Positions 37,061 through 50,295 of a stretch of DNA of 64,000 nucleotides are shown piece after piece. Source of the stretch: Corylus avellana (taxonomy: Eukaryota; Streptophyta; Magnoliopsida; Fagales; Betulaceae); contig NC_081551.1 of NCBI RefSeq assembly GCF_901000735.1, positions 22,224,545-22,288,544 of the forward strand, given 5' to 3'. Position numbers and translations under genes: made by a program. The first letter of the stretch is position 1; each line of letters opens with the position of its first letter. Below the pieces are notes generated by a model, which was not told the DNA's origin, did no database searches, and worked only from the letters and a program-made list of their open reading frames with translations.

Positions 37061-37289
37061 AATTTAGGGTTACTAGTTTTCAAAAGGTTGCAAAGTCAAC
37101 CATTCCGTCCAAATTTAATGTTAAATCATAACGGAGGAAGTGAAACCCCCAAAATACCATAGTCCAAATTCAATATATTTTTGTAATTTTATAAACATCG
37201 GATTTCACTCATTAACCATTTAATTTAACACTAAATTTTGACGAGAGGATTGACATTACAAACTTTTGAAAGACGGTAACCCTAAATTG
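37061..37289. mobile_element. MITE-like inverted repeat in the probable 5' UTR intron of the kinesin
   Basis: The arms 37061-37126 and 37223-37289 are reverse complements with few mismatches. Both contain TTTAGGGTTAC, TTTTCAAAAG and the T-rich inner end ...GTTAAAT. The outer limits are not clear and may reach about 37330. There is no coding capacity. A distantly similar element lies in a later kinesin intron. Confidence 0.55.
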
Positions 37290-37539
37290 ACACTTTTAAA
37301 AATTTAAGGGTATGATTGCAAAAGTAATAAAAGATCATGGGCGTCGAGAGATTAGTGAAGTTTTCCCAAAGAAAAAAGAAAGGACTTATTATTGATAATG
37401 ATTATAATATTGTTATTTTGCAATGATTATATAGTGAAATGATGTGATCATATTGAATGCCTTGCTTTAGATAGAGTGTATTCATCCATTAACATATATG
37501 ATTATCAATTTTGCACAGTGGAGACAGGTAAAGAAGAAG

Positions 37540-40500
37540 ATGGTTGGGACTCCAGCGACTCCATTGTCTAAGGTACATAGGACCCTGTCATTCACCCCAG
37601 GTGGTCCAAAAATTCATGAGGAGAAAATATTAGTCACTGTTCGGATGAGGCCTCTCAGCCGGAAGGAACAAGCAATGTATGATCTTATTGCTTGGGATTG
37701 CATAGATGAGCACACCATTGTATTCAAGAACCCAAATCATGAGCGCACTGCAACCACCTATGCCTTCGGTATATGTTATGTGGAAACTGTTCTATACTCA
37801 TTTTGCTTTTGTCTAGGTTTTTTTTATGTTGTATGTCAAACTCTTTTTAGCATTAACTGGAAAGGATTTTTAGAACATTTTAAGGCAGTAAAATTGACGT
37901 CCTTTAGCTTCTTGAGAGAAATTGAAAGCTTTATTTCCTGTTGTTTACACATCACAGATAACGTTTTTGGACTTGAATGCTCAACTCAGAAGGTTTATGA
38001 AGAAGGTGCTAAGGATGTTGCTTTATCTGCACTTACAGGAATGAATGGTAACTACAGTTACTGCAAATGTAGCCAGCAACTTGAAGTTTTAATCATGTTT
38101 CCCTTGTGATACTCGTCCTTTTGGATGATTCTAAGTACTTCACAATTTCTTTTTGCAGCAACAATTTTTGCATATGGGCAGACTAGCAGTGGTAAGACAT
38201 TTACCATGAGAGGAATTACTGAAAATGCTGTTAAGGACATCTATGAACACATCAGGAATGTAAGTTCAATTCGTACCAAAATTCCTTATATTTCTTCTAG
38301 ATCCCATTCATATTGTGAGCGGGAGAACTTTGGTCATTGAAAAATATTTATGAAAACAAAATGAGGGCAAGAATAATAATTTCAAGCCCATAAATTAAGT
38401 TGAATGTTATACCATCTTATGATATTGGATTTAGAAAGGACTAATTTCGTGCATTTTAAACCTTATTGCTTATTATTACCAAAAACTTTAGTTGTTTCTT
38501 GCTTTTGAATGTAAATTCTTGGTATAAAAGTTTTTCAAGTTGATTCTATATCTGCTCTGCACGTGTGAATTATTTCAATCTCACAGCACCCTGAGAGGGA
38601 TTTTGTTTTGAGAGTTTCTGCAATGGAGATTTACAATGAAACTGTCATAGACCTTCTGAATCGTGAATCTGGTCCTCTTCGGCTTCTAGATGATCCTGAG
38701 GTACTTGAAAGAATATTTTATAATTAAGAGCTTTTAGATGTACTCACCATGTTTTTGCCGTAACCCTTAGTTTCTTGTTTTTGTTTTCTTAACACAGAAA
38801 GGGACCATTGTGGAAAAACTTGTCGAAGAAGCTGTTAAGGATGGCCAACATCTACGGCATTTAATTAGCATCTGTGAAGGTATGAGTCTAAGATAAATAT
38901 ATACTGCAACTACAAGGCGTTTTCTTGCATGAAGTTCCTACTGTGCTTGCATCAGCCTGTTGGCAATGCATAAGAATACTTAAGCTCATGAAGGGGGCTC
39001 GTATGTTTTTAGTTTGATTTGGTTCTCAAAAATGAAAAGTTTTTATCTACCAGAATCCAATCTTGCTTTGTTAGCTACTAGAATGAACTCACTTATATTG
39101 TATAATACCAACTAGCTTTTCCTTCTCCTTATGCATACCACATGAATCTGAATGGGCAATGAGAGATAAAGCCTTCTGCATTTAATAAGATGGTCCTTGA
39201 ATTGTGTTTAATGTTTATGATCTTATGGTAACAAGATTTGTTGATGCAGCTCAAAGGCAGGTGGGAGAAACTGCTCTAAACGATAAAAGCTCAAGATCAC
39301 ATCAAATAATCAGGCTGGTATATTTCTTTAATGGACACTTTGTATGAGATTTTTCCAGTATAAATAATGCATGCACATGTTGGTAAACTATTAACTACAA
39401 ATTACAATACCTTGATCCTCAATTTTATGGAAATTTCACTTAACTTTTCTGAATTTTTAGCACTTTTGCAATCATCTCCCTAGACTTAAAAACACTCAAT
39501 TTATTATATCAAACTTTAAAAAGCTTGCAATGTCATTCCTCTGTTAGGATTTGCGGTTAAATCCTAACAGATAAAGCCAAAATACATAAAATACCCTTGT
39601 TTAAAAATAAATAAATTTGTTGTCGAGTTGACCCACGGCCAAGCTGTGGGTTCTATGTTTTTTCTTAGAATTAAATAATTTTTAAATACATGGATATATG
39701 GGACATTTCACCTATAATTTGTCTGATTTAATCTCAAACCCTAATGGTAGGAGTGACATTGCGAACTTTTTAAAGCCTAGAGGGATGATTGAAAAAGCGC
39801 CGAAAGTTCGGGGGAGGGGGAGGATGTTGAGGCGGTGCTAACTCTATCTATTTGTTTTTTTAGCCTTACTTTCACGAATTCACATTTGCTTATCAATGGT
39901 ATCATGTGCTTTATTTGAATTAGAATTAGCCTTTCTTATTGTCTTCTCTCATTTTGATTAGGACAAACTAGGTTGTTACGCACTCTTCCGTCCTGTTTTA
40001 GGATGATATGTCTTTAACTACCAAGTGTAGATATATCCTTCTCACTTTCTTAGGTTTCAGATATAATCCATCTTCTTGTACTTGTTTATAATGATGTATA
40101 CGTTTCTTGGTTACATATTCATGCATAACGCTGGAATTTTCACTTTTTTGGTTTCAGACCATAAAGAGTAGCCTGCGGGAAAGTTCAGGCCGTGTTAAAT
40201 CTTTCATAGCAAGTTTGGTATGGCATCTGCTTCCCCTCCTTTTGGCTTCTTGATGGTAAAGATTTGTTAAATTATGTTGATTGGAGTTCTGGAACTCTGC
40301 AGAATCTTGTGGACCTTGCTGGAAGTGAGCGTGCCTCCCAAACAAATGCGGATGGTACAAGATTGAAGGAAGGCAGTCACATCAACCGTAGCTTGTTGAC
40401 ACTCACAACAGTGATCAGGAAATTAAGGTAAGCAAGTGCAAATGCTGAAGCACCACGGTTCAATACATTTGGAACTTCAGGTTCATGAGTTTGTTTTAGC

Positions 40501-43500
40501 GCTATATTATGACATTCAGGAAACAAACTGAACTATTGAGACCTCAATATAGTTTTGTTAAAAAATAAAAAAAATTGAAAAAAGCCTCAGTTTTTGTTAA
40601 TGGCAGTTGTATCAAGTTGTTGTCATGTGAAAACTGCTAACTTTATTAGAAACATAAGAAAGCCTCTGGAAAAAAATCCCTCAATTCTTGTTAACAGTTG
40701 TATCAAGTAGCTTGCTTTCAAGTGAAAACTATTAAAATACCAGTACCATAAACCTATAAAAAAACAATTTGTAATTGAACTGGATAGTTGAACATGAGTT
40801 TTTGAAAAATCAGTTCAGCTGAAGACTAACTAGAAGTTTCTGATGAATGGATCTCATAGGATCTGAAAACTTCGGTTTTTTTTTGAAAAAAAAAAAAAAA
40901 GTATTGGAATTGAAATATATTTGATTTGTGAAAATTCAACTGCAAAGTGACTATTTGTCTTGGCGATTTTCCTGTTTGCAGTGGTGGCAAAAGGAGTGGT
41001 CATGTACCATACAGGGACTCAAAACTTACACGAATTTTGCAGTCGTCACTAGGGGGAAATGCTCGGACTGCAATTATATGCACCATGAGTCCAGCTTTGA
41101 GCCATGTGGAGCAAACAAGGAATACACTCTCGTTTGCAACTAGTGCAAAGGAAGTTACCAACAATGCGCAAGTAAACATGGTATGATAATCAACAAATTA
41201 TACTTCAGTTGGTGAATCGTACGTTATATTGGCCACAAACACTTGATGTTCAATGATATTTGCGACAGTAATTACTCTGTTATCTGTCCTTAATGTCTAG
41301 TAGTACATGCTGTATATTGACATTTTTTTAACAAACTTTTCTGTTCGGTCAAGTGTCACACTGATGAGGTTATTAGAAACTTAGAAAAGGTTAACATAGT
41401 ATGCTAGAAGCTAGGATCTCTTCTTTATTAAAAAATAAAGCAAATGGGCTCCTATTTTGCAATGAAGGAGATCAGATTATGCTGAATCAGGAGGCTGCTT
41501 TATGGAAGAATGATTTTTAATGACTTTAGAAACTACTTCGCTTCGGTTCAATCTAAATGCCTTGCTTTCCTTTTTAGAATATCTCGAAATAGATGTCTAG
41601 CTTTCAAAAATAGAAACATTTACTTTGACATTTTCATAAACTACCCTCATCATTTTTCGAAAAAGTAAACAAATTTCTCAAAGTTGTACTCACCTCTAAT
41701 ACACAATGAAGGATATTTTAGGAAGTTAATTAGACTTTCTACTTCTCATTAATATTCGTGCATTTGAACCAAGACGTGTGCTCGTAAGTGGACTCTGAAG
41801 TTGAGCTTGTTGGGTCCAATAGGGGCACACATCTTTTATGAATGTGTACGCATGTAAGCATAAGTGGATGTATTTATGTCTACATGTATCTATATAGTTA
41901 CTTTTTTGGGGAATTATGCAATCACTGCTGAAAACATATTACTTTGGCAGTATGCGGTCTATCACAAGAATAGCGACCTGTTTTGCGGTAATTATTTAAA
42001 AGGAAAAAAAAAAAAAAAAAGGATTGGAAGTATGGTGGACCTTCTCAAGATTTTGCTTTTAATGAAAACATAACAATATATTGTTAATACTGATCTATCC
42101 ATTGTTTCTTAAGTATACATATATACTTAAACATTTTGATAGCCAAAGATACGCAGATAAAATCTTATATCTATGTATATGTATTTATTTATTCATTTGT
42201 ATATGTAATGTTGGATCTTTCTATTGTGTCAAACAATAATAAAAAGTGATTCAGGTTCTTGGTTATCCATAGTGATTGTTGTGTTGTTACCTCGTCTGCA
42301 TGATTTACAAAGTACATAGAACAATAATAGAGCATAAATATGCCACTGGATTTTTGTGTAGGTTGTTGCCGACAAGACACTAGTGAAGCATTTACAGAAG
42401 GAAGTGGCCAGACTTGAAGCAGAGCTGCGAAGTCCTGAGCCTTCTTCATCTTCATGTTTGAGGTCTTTACTCGAGGAGAAGGACTTAAAAATACAGCGGG
42501 TATGCTTTTTTATTGGGTAAATAATAATTTGGAACTTCCATAACTATAAGTTTCTTTATTTGTTAGTTGCTAGTTGTTAGAAAGAAAGGGACAAGCGTCT
42601 CTATTCTAAAACGTGGTGACGTATGCTTATGAGTTGTCCAGTATATATATATATACTTTTTTCTAGATATATGTTTTAAATGACATGACTTAATCCTGGT
42701 GTCTTGATAACCATTTAGCTGTTGTAACAGTCTTGCCTTATGGTAAATGGCTTCAACAAAATGCAATTCAAATAAACTTAACTCAGTGAAGCCATAATCC
42801 CAATTAAAGGTTTCTGGCTACATGAATTCTTTTTCTCCACTCAATTCTAGGCTAGATATAAATGCGACACGAATGATGATATATGTCATATTTTTTATAC
42901 CATCTTGTGTCTTTCACATCATCGTACGAGTTGGGCTTTGAACTAATTATTGACTCTGGTTTTCGAGCATTAGCTTGATCAGGAAGTGGTATATGCTACT
43001 AGTTTTTATATCAACCAAAAGGACATAGAAAAGTGGCAAAAGAATTTGCTTGATTTGAAAAATGAAAAAAGAATATGACTTTCTTCAAGCTCTTTACATA
43101 TTTAACTGTAAATAAAGTTCCATTTTATAGATGGAAAGGGAGATGGAAGACCTAAAGCGCCAGAGAGACCTTGCACAATCCCAACTTGAACTAGAGAGAA
43201 AATCACACAAAGTGCAGAAGGTACTGGTGATCACTATTGTATGACTACAATTATAGTTTTGTTCTTATCTCATGTGAGTGTTTGTCTAAAAATCATATAA
43301 CACTTTCAGGGGTTAGACCAATGTGGGCCTTCTTGTCAAGTCGCTAGGTGTCTTTCTTTTCCAGGTGAGAATGAATCCGTTTCCTGTAAATCTACGCCAG
43401 TAACTAGGCCCAGGAATGCAGTTGGAAGACAGGCAATGATGAGGCAATCGGTTACTTCAACAGATCCATCCATGCTTGTGCATGAAATCCGAAAGCTCGA

Positions 43501-45478
43501 GCAGCTGCAGAGGCAGCTTGGTGACGAAGCAAATCGGGCACTAGAAGTACTGCATAAGGAGGTTGCTTCACACAGAATAGGAAGTGGAGAAACTGCTGAA
43601 ACAATTGCGAATCTGCTGTCTGAAATAAAGGGCATGCAAGCAGTTAGCTCCGCTTCAGAAGAAATTGTGATTGGCGATAAGGCCAACCTGATGGAAGAAA
43701 TAAATCGATTAAAGTCTCAAGGAGGCACTATAGAATCTCTTGAAAAGAAGCTTGAGAATGTTCAGGAATCTATAGACAAGCTTGCTTCATCTTTTGCAAG
43801 TAGCGAAGAGACTCCTGACTGCAAGACCCAATCTAAAAAGAAGAAGTTTCTTCCTTTTGCCATGAGCAACAATGCAAACATGCAAAATATAATCCGATCC
43901 CCATGCTCACCTCTGTCGTCTTCTCGTAAGGTGATGGATTATGAGACAGAGAACAAAGTCCCTGAGCAAAATGATGTTGTGCCTAGTAGTGTTACATTCC
44001 CAAGGCCTTGTCAAGCAACTCCAGTAAAGAGTGATGAACATGGTCATTTTATCCCATCAAGAGAGGGAACACCTGCTACACAGCAATCGAACTCAGTTAA
44101 CGTGAAGAAAATGCAGAGGATGTTCAAGAATGCTGCTGAGGAGAACATTCGGAGCATTAGAGCCTATGTTACCGAGTTAAAGGAACGGGTGGCAAAGTTA
44201 CAATACCAAAAGCAGCTTCTGGTTTGCCAGGTAAAAAGCATACATATATGTTCCATAGTTCCATATATTTTATTTCACAATTCAAATTCTTACTAGGTAT
44301 GCATAAAGAGTCATTAAGCTATACTAGTTACCATTATATATGTCTCATAGTTTCAAGTGCATGCGGACAAATTTAGCAATAACCTTATTAATTCATCATA
44401 ACCTCAAGCATCTTGCTCATGGATGATTGATTTTGTAATGTCGAATGTTTATGCCTAATGGATGGTTAAAGGTATTTGATCATTATTTCTCCTCCAGGGG
44501 TGGGTGTCCTGTGCCAGCATGCAGAGTATAACATGTACAATTGCTGTATTGATATTTTTTATGTTTGTCAGTGGAATATAGTAATCTTGAATACTTCAAA
44601 TTATTATTATTATTATTTTTTTTTAAGTTTTATAATGGAATCTGAAATTTCTATGTTAGTTTTCATTTTTCCATTGTGTTGAACCAAAACAAGGAGAGCC
44701 GGTGCCGGTGGCTTAACTTCTACTTTCGTTCCATATATTGATTTAGGTATTGGAGCTGGAGACTGTGGCCGGAACTGATGAACCCAATGTAATTGATAAG
44801 ACTCCACCAAAGCCATGGCACTTAAAGTTTGAGGACGAGAGAAAGCAAATTGTGATGTTATGGCATTTGTGCCATGTCTCAATTGTGCACCGTACTCAAT
44901 TTTACGTGTTATTCAGGGGAGACCCTGCCGATGAGATATATATGGAGGTGGAACTTAAAAGGTTGACATGGTTGGAGCAGCACTTCGCAGAACTCGGCAA
45001 TGCAAGCCCCGCACTTCTAGGCGATGAACCTGCAGGCTCTGTTTCGGCAAGGTATTTATTTAAAGCATTTGCACCAGTGAATTTTGTATTAGGACATTGA
45101 TTTATATCAACCTTTTTTTTTTTCTTCTGTAAATTGGTTTAAAATTGTAGTATCAAGGCTCTTAAGCAAGAAAGGGAATATCTGGCTAAGAGGGTGAGTT
45201 GTAAGCTAACAGCAGAGGAAAGAGAAATGCTTTACACAAAATGGGAGGTACCTCCGGTAGGAAAACAAAGGAGATTGCAATTGGTGAACAAATTGTGGAC
45301 GGACCCTCATAACATGCAGCATGTACAAGAGAGTGCTGAAATCGTTGCCAAGTTGGTGGGCTTCTGCGAATCCGGCGAACATGTTAGTAAGGAGATGTTT
45401 GAGCTTAACTTTGCACGCCCTTCCGATAAGAAGACATGGATGGGCTGGAATTTAATTTCAAATCTCTTAAATCTGTAA
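37540..45478 (+). CDS. NACK-type kinesin-7 (phragmoplast cytokinesis kinesin)
   Basis: Plus-end motor of the NACK1/NACK2 (HINKEL/TETRASPORE) family, which binds and activates an MAPKKK at the phragmoplast equator for cell-plate expansion. Exons: 37540-37768, 37958-38047, 38159-38259, 38587-38700, 38798-38879, 39250-39317, 40158-40217, 40303-40427, 40982-41180, 42362-42499, 43131-43220, 43310-44230, 44747-45051 and 45151-45478. Phases close, giving 949 residues, near the family length. Start chosen at [11 protein letters not shown], which matches the NACK N-terminus and carries TP (CDK-type) sites; an in-frame ATG at 37498 probably lies in the leader intron. P-loop GQTSSGKT 113-120, switch I NDKSSRSH 216-223, switch [10 protein letters not shown] 250-257. 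A stalk with coiled-coil segments follows, then the plant-specific C-terminal domain (DUF3490) ending [17 protein letters not shown] leader intron from about 36253 to 37518 is likely. Whether it is NACK1-, NACK2- or a third NACK-like type is not settled. Confidence 0.92.
39415..39835. mobile_element. MITE-like inverted repeat in a kinesin intron
   Basis: It lies in the intron between exons ending 39317 and starting 40158. The left arm (about 39440-39575) and right arm (about 39720-39830) are imperfect inverted repeats. Both contain CAATCATC(T)CCCT, ACTTTTTAAAG-type sequence and GCAATGTCA(T/C)TCCT in mirror orientation. Ends are not sharply defined and no target-site duplication was identified. 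Confidence 0.5.
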
Positions 45479-46050
45479 CCAAACCAGACAGACAGACACT
45501 CTTCTCTTCTGTGGTTTAAACTTTAAACTACATTATTAAATCTTTCTTGTCTTAATGTAGAACCATTTTTGTAATTAATTTGCATTAGTAATAGACTAAT
45601 AGAGAAATTACAATTCTTCTCATACATGATACACTGACGCGGCAAGTTGTTGACGTGGAATTTAAATATTCTTCTCCAATTAGTATTTTTTTTCCTATTA
45701 AAATGTCCTTTTTAAGAGAGTGAGAGTGAGAGCGAGAGCGGTGAAAAAAGAAAGAAAGGAAGCGGTGGCATATAGGTAAATATAGAGAGTATTGGGGAAG
45801 AATTTAAATATTCTTCTCCAATTAGTATTTTAAATGTCCTTTTTAAGAGAGTGAGAGCGGTGGAAAAAGAAAGAAAGGAAGCGGTGGCATATAGGTGAAT
45901 ATAGAGAGTGTTGGGGGGTTAAGATAACGCATCGCCTAAAACCCTCGTTGGTTCTTGAATCCGGAAGTCCAGTGAAACCCAAATCCTTCTCTCTGAGTCT
46001 CTTAGAAAAAACACACAAGTTTTAGGGTTTGCGATTTGGGAAAAATAAAA
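45479..46050. promoter_or_regulatory. Short intergenic region and eIF3k promoter/5' UTR with telo-boxes
   Basis: Only 572 bp separate the kinesin stop from the eIF3k start, so this stretch must hold the kinesin 3' UTR and the eIF3k promoter. Two telo-box-like motifs are present: AAACCCT at 45938-45944 and its complement TTAGGGTTT at 46022-46030. Telo-boxes are common near the start of plant translation-machinery genes. A tandem duplication, listed separately, occupies 45658-45916. Confidence 0.5.
45658..45916 (+). repeat. Tandem duplication (~142-bp unit) upstream of eIF3k
   Basis: Unit 1 (45658-45799) and unit 2 (45800-45916) share GAATTTAAATATTCTTCTCC, then AATTAGTATTTT, TGTCCTTTTTAAGAGAGTGA, AAAGAAAGAAAGGAAGCGGT and GGCATATAGGT with the same order and spacing, apart from deletions in unit 2. 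The duplication lies within the probable core promoter. Confidence 0.8.
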
Positions 46051-48571
46051 ATGGGAAGAGAGGTGGAGGTGCAGTACACGGTGGAGCAGCTCGTGGCGGT
46101 GAATCCTTACAATCCGGACATCCTTAATGATCTGGAGAACTACGTGAACGAGCAGGTACGCACGCTAATCTCTAATCTTTGAATTATGTGATTGTCTTGT
46201 GGCGGTGAACGAACGAACGAAGAAGATAAAGAGACGCTTCTTTTTGTTTGGTTTACCAGGTGTCGTCACAAACATACAGTCTTGATGCAAATCTCTGCCT
46301 TCTTCGCCTTTATCAGGTAGCTGTATTCTCACGTTTGATTCATTCATTCATACATGTATAATTGGTTTGGTACATCTCTTTGTTGTTGTTCTTTCTTTGT
46401 TAATTACTTGAGAAAAAGAAGAAGAGTAAAACCTTTTCATGTATTGGGTTGTTGCAGTTTAAGCCAGATCGAATGAGCACCCAAATTGTCTCCCGCATCT
46501 TGGTTAAGGTCTTTGCTTGATGCCTATTTTCCTTCAACCAATTAGTATATTATTTTCCAACACATTGCTGCCTAGATAGATAAAATCTCTTCTCTATTTT
46601 TTTTTATTATTATTTTTTTTTTTTAATATTTTCGTTCATTGAACAGGCACTGATGGCTATGCCAGCTCCGGATTTCAGTCTGTGTCTCTTTTTGATTCCA
46701 GAACGAGTGGTAAATCTTTCTCTCTGATTTTGCATATTTCTCCTTTTTCTTTTGGATTCTGCCACCAATATCACATGGTTTATGACCCTGCTATAGATTT
46801 CTAGCAAAGTTTTACCCAAGTAGATATATAGATATATCATGTGTATGTGAGAGAGAGAGAGAGAGAGAGAGAGGTTATGTATAAATAGGGTTCTTTTACA
46901 TGAGACAGAGCAAATTGCTTCCTGATATTTATGGTTTGCTAAACTTCTTTAGTTCTTCAGTTTTCATAAGCTTCTTTATAGATGGTATAAAAAATATCAT
47001 TTGATATATATTCTTTTATCTCAACTTTTGGTCTACATAGCCATTGTTGTTCAAACTTTTCCTTCTTTCTTTCGTTTGATTATATCAGCAAATGGAGGAG
47101 CAGTTCAAGACTCTTATTGTTCTTTCACACTACTTGGAGGTATGTTTTCTGCTTTGTTTCTTGGCTCATATATGCCATGCCTCCAGTATGAACACCCCTT
47201 ACCTGCTTTGTTTGCAGACAGGAAGATTCCGTCAATTCTGGGATGAAGCGGCGAAGAGTCGTCACATAGTTGAAGCTGTGCCAGGTAGTAATGAATTTTG
47301 ATGGAGTAAATTTGTTGGTATATGTCGGTTGTTTAGGCTATTTAAATATTTCATTTACCTAGTTGAATCCATTTATCAAAAATCCGTGTTATTAGTAGAA
47401 GAATCACTTTATACCTATATTTTATGGAATTATGAAGAGAACAGTAGGGCGTCATTATTTTCACAGAGAGTGCCTTTGACACATTGGAGAGACGTTTTCG
47501 TACAACTACAAGAACAACAACTCCTGATATTACACTTTTTAGATGGTGTTATAGATTTGGATAATCAGATGGTTTCCCTCTTTATTATATCTCCTTTGGA
47601 CATGTTATAGCTATTGTAATGAATTTCCAGATATTTCTGTAATGATATTTAATGGCTATGATTTTTGGATCATATTGATCCAACTGCTGGTATCATAGTT
47701 GTATGTATGGTATTTTCATAAGCATGTAAACCACAGATGTTATTGTTGTTGTTGTCATCATTTCGTGGCCCGCATAATATGTTGTTGACTAAAGTTCTTG
47801 TGCTATCAACATTTGAGTTATTTCCTTTACTGCTCAAATGGCTCATGACTCATTATTCTGATTTGCCGCTCTAGGAAACAATTAGAAAGTGTAACTTCTG
47901 TGCTGGCCATATTGTTTCTGTCATTTTTTGTTACTGCTCTTGCTGCTGTTTTCTATTTGTTCCTCTATTGGTTTTAGGGTGCAGTGCCCATACATTATTA
48001 TTGCTTATAAGTAAATAAAATGCAGGTTTTGAGCAAGCAATACAAGCCTATGCAATTCATGTCCTTTCCTTGACTTATCAAAAGGTCTCTAGACCTGTGC
48101 TCGCTGAGGTATGCCTTGAAACTATGTGCTTTCCACACATGGTGATTTGTATTTCTAGAATATGGTTTGATGGTTAGTTCCTTGTAGCTGGTATAGGGAT
48201 TGTGTCATTTAGGAATAGAACACTTGGCTGATGAAGACTATGTATTTCAGTATGATAATGGAAACCAAACATTTCAAGGTTATGCATGGTAGGATGTGTA
48301 ATATTAAAAGAAGAACAAAATGTGTTAGGCTTTGTGACATGAGCATTGATAATTTTTTATGTTACAGGCTATCAACATCGAAGGTCTGTCCTTGGACAAA
48401 TTCCTTGAGCACCAGGTAGCAAATAGTGGTTGGATTCTTGAGAAAGGTCATGGCAGGGGCCAACTCATTGTCCTACCTCGCAATGAATTCAACCATCCTG
48501 AGCTAAAGAAAAATGCGGCAGATAGCGTCCCGTTTGAGCACATAACCCGTATTTTTCCCATTCTTGGTTGA
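46051..48571 (+). CDS. EIF3K: Eukaryotic translation initiation factor 3 subunit K
   Basis: Small non-core subunit of eIF3, the complex that organises mRNA recruitment and scanning on the 40S ribosome in the cytosol. Exons: 46051-46155, 46260-46316, 46458-46508, 46647-46709, 47089-47139, 47218-47284, 48026-48108 and 48368-48571. All junctions are GT/AG and phases close to 226 residues, the family length. The N-terminus (MGREVEVQYTVEQLVAVNPY) and the internal segment FRQFWDEAAKSRHIVEAVPG are typical of plant eIF3k (HAM/winged-helix, PCI-type fold). The C-terminal segment ends HITRIFPILG. The start codon is preceded by AAAATAAAA and a telo-box-like motif. No irregularity is seen. Confidence 0.95.
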
Positions 48572-50295
48572 CCTTTCTGCCAGAGACTGAGTCTTTCATT
48601 TCTGTTGCATGTTCTCTGAGGAAGCTTTGGGATTCTAAGAGTAGTTCCGGTGCCATCCTCGTGTCATTCGTGTTGTTGAGATGCTACTCTTTGGAGGACT
48701 GCTTTGGACACTTTTTTCCTGTATTTTTGGGTTTATGTTGAAAAATTAATTTATGCTGCTCGACTTAAGGAATTGATGATCCGGCTACGCTCCCTCGAGA
48801 AAATTTATTTTTTCCGAAGACATTTTTGCATAAAAAATGATACTTAACACATCTTAGCTGGATGGTTGACTGAAGTATCTACTTGCCCATTGAAACGTCT
48901 GGTTCCGGTACACAAGTAGCCTATGCAGATAATATTTGGGGGCAACTTCAACCCCTGAACTTCAATCTGATATGAAAAATTCTCCTCAAACTTTAAAATT
49001 TCTTAATTTAGTCCATTGACATTTCAATTGCAATCAATTTTGATTCTTCCGTCAGATTTTAAATGTTAAATGATGTTTATACCCTTGATATTTTTAAAAA
49101 TTTTAACTTTACTCTTAATTTCAAAACGTTTTTTTATTTTAAAAAAAAAAAAAACAAAAATCAAGGATATTTTTGTTTTTTTGATATTTCTAACGGCTAA
49201 ATTTAACGGAGAAGATTCAAATTGAGAGCAATTGAAAGTTCATGAGACGAAATTGATAAATTTTGAAGTTTAGAGAGGTTTGTTAAATCGAGTAGAAGTT
49301 CAAGGGTTTTCAGTGAAGTTATCCTTAATATTTGTTAATAAATTTATTTTGAGAAACGAAAACAAAATCGAAGGTAGCGATGATATATGCAAATAAAATG
49401 TGCAACGCTGTAATTCCTTTTAATAGTCTATTCACCTTGGGAAGTCTTTAACCGAACAAGCCTCGCCTCTCTTAACGGTATTAATCATGTTCTCTTCGTA
49501 CATTCTTCTTATGTTTTAAGCTATCCTGATGTCTCCCACATCCAAATTTTGACCTCTTACATATAAAGGGAAAAAAAAGTCCAATTGGGTCATTTGAGAA
49601 TATTATAATTTTATTATACTTCTTTCATTTCTTCATTATTTATGTATTAACTTTTACCAGATTTCTTGTGCCTGCAGTTTACAATGGATGGTGCAAAAAC
49701 TTACAAAAAAGCCTGGCTTAAAAAGACACGTCCGTCAAATGAACAAAAAAGTGTAGATAAGTAGGTCTACACGAGCTCGATCTCCAGGCTCTACGGCTAG
49801 ACAGCTCAAGCGACGGGAGTTGCTACAATGCTATAGGACTTTCCTCCAAGCACCTGGATCGCATGCATGCTTCACCACAAATAACATAAAGAATCAATTG
49901 ACCTGCAATTCTAAAAAGTGGAGCTGATAATATTTACAGGAGCGAGACCTACGGAGTCCAAGGGGAGGAAGAAAACAATGAGCTCCAAAAAGAATTTTTA
50001 ACTGTTGCCTATTTACTACTACTACTGCACGTTGGTATCGTGTTTTGTTTTGACTGGGGTTTCTCCGATGGAATTTAATGCCGTTAGTCGTAGACAGGGC
50101 TATGACAGATTGATTATTGGGAGAACATCTTATAAGAAGCACCGCTCTCTCTCTCTCTCTCTCTCTCTCTTCCTGCTACCCTTGCTATACTCTCTACTGT
50201 CTCTTCTCCGTGGATCAGCATTGTTACAGCAACCTGAGATACAGAGAGTGGGAATATACCGAACTAGGTGGAATAACAAAACAATTAGCCTAACT
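48572..50295. other. Intergenic region between convergent eIF3k and SAC genes
   Basis: It contains the 3' UTRs of both genes, a Mutator-type MITE (48939-49325, listed separately) and a (CT)n tract at 50144-50171 just downstream of the SAC stop codon. No gene was found. Confidence 0.6.
48939..49325. mobile_element. Mutator-type MITE with 9-bp target-site duplication
   Basis: A 387-bp element flanked by perfect 9-bp direct repeats TAATATTTG (48930-48938 and 49326-49334), the duplication length typical of Mutator-like elements. Long imperfect terminal inverted repeats of about 120 bp: the left begins GGGGCAACTTCAACCCCTGA, and the right, read as complement, begins AGGATAACTTCACTGAAAAC. Both continue with CTTGAACTTC-like, CTCAAACTT-like and TTCAATTGC motifs. 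There is no coding capacity. Confidence 0.8.

Noticed and set aside
37498..37539. Upstream in-frame ATG of the kinesin
   Set aside because: A good 3' splice site (TTTTGCACAG, ending 37518) lies between it and 37540, and the family N-terminus starts at MVGTP.
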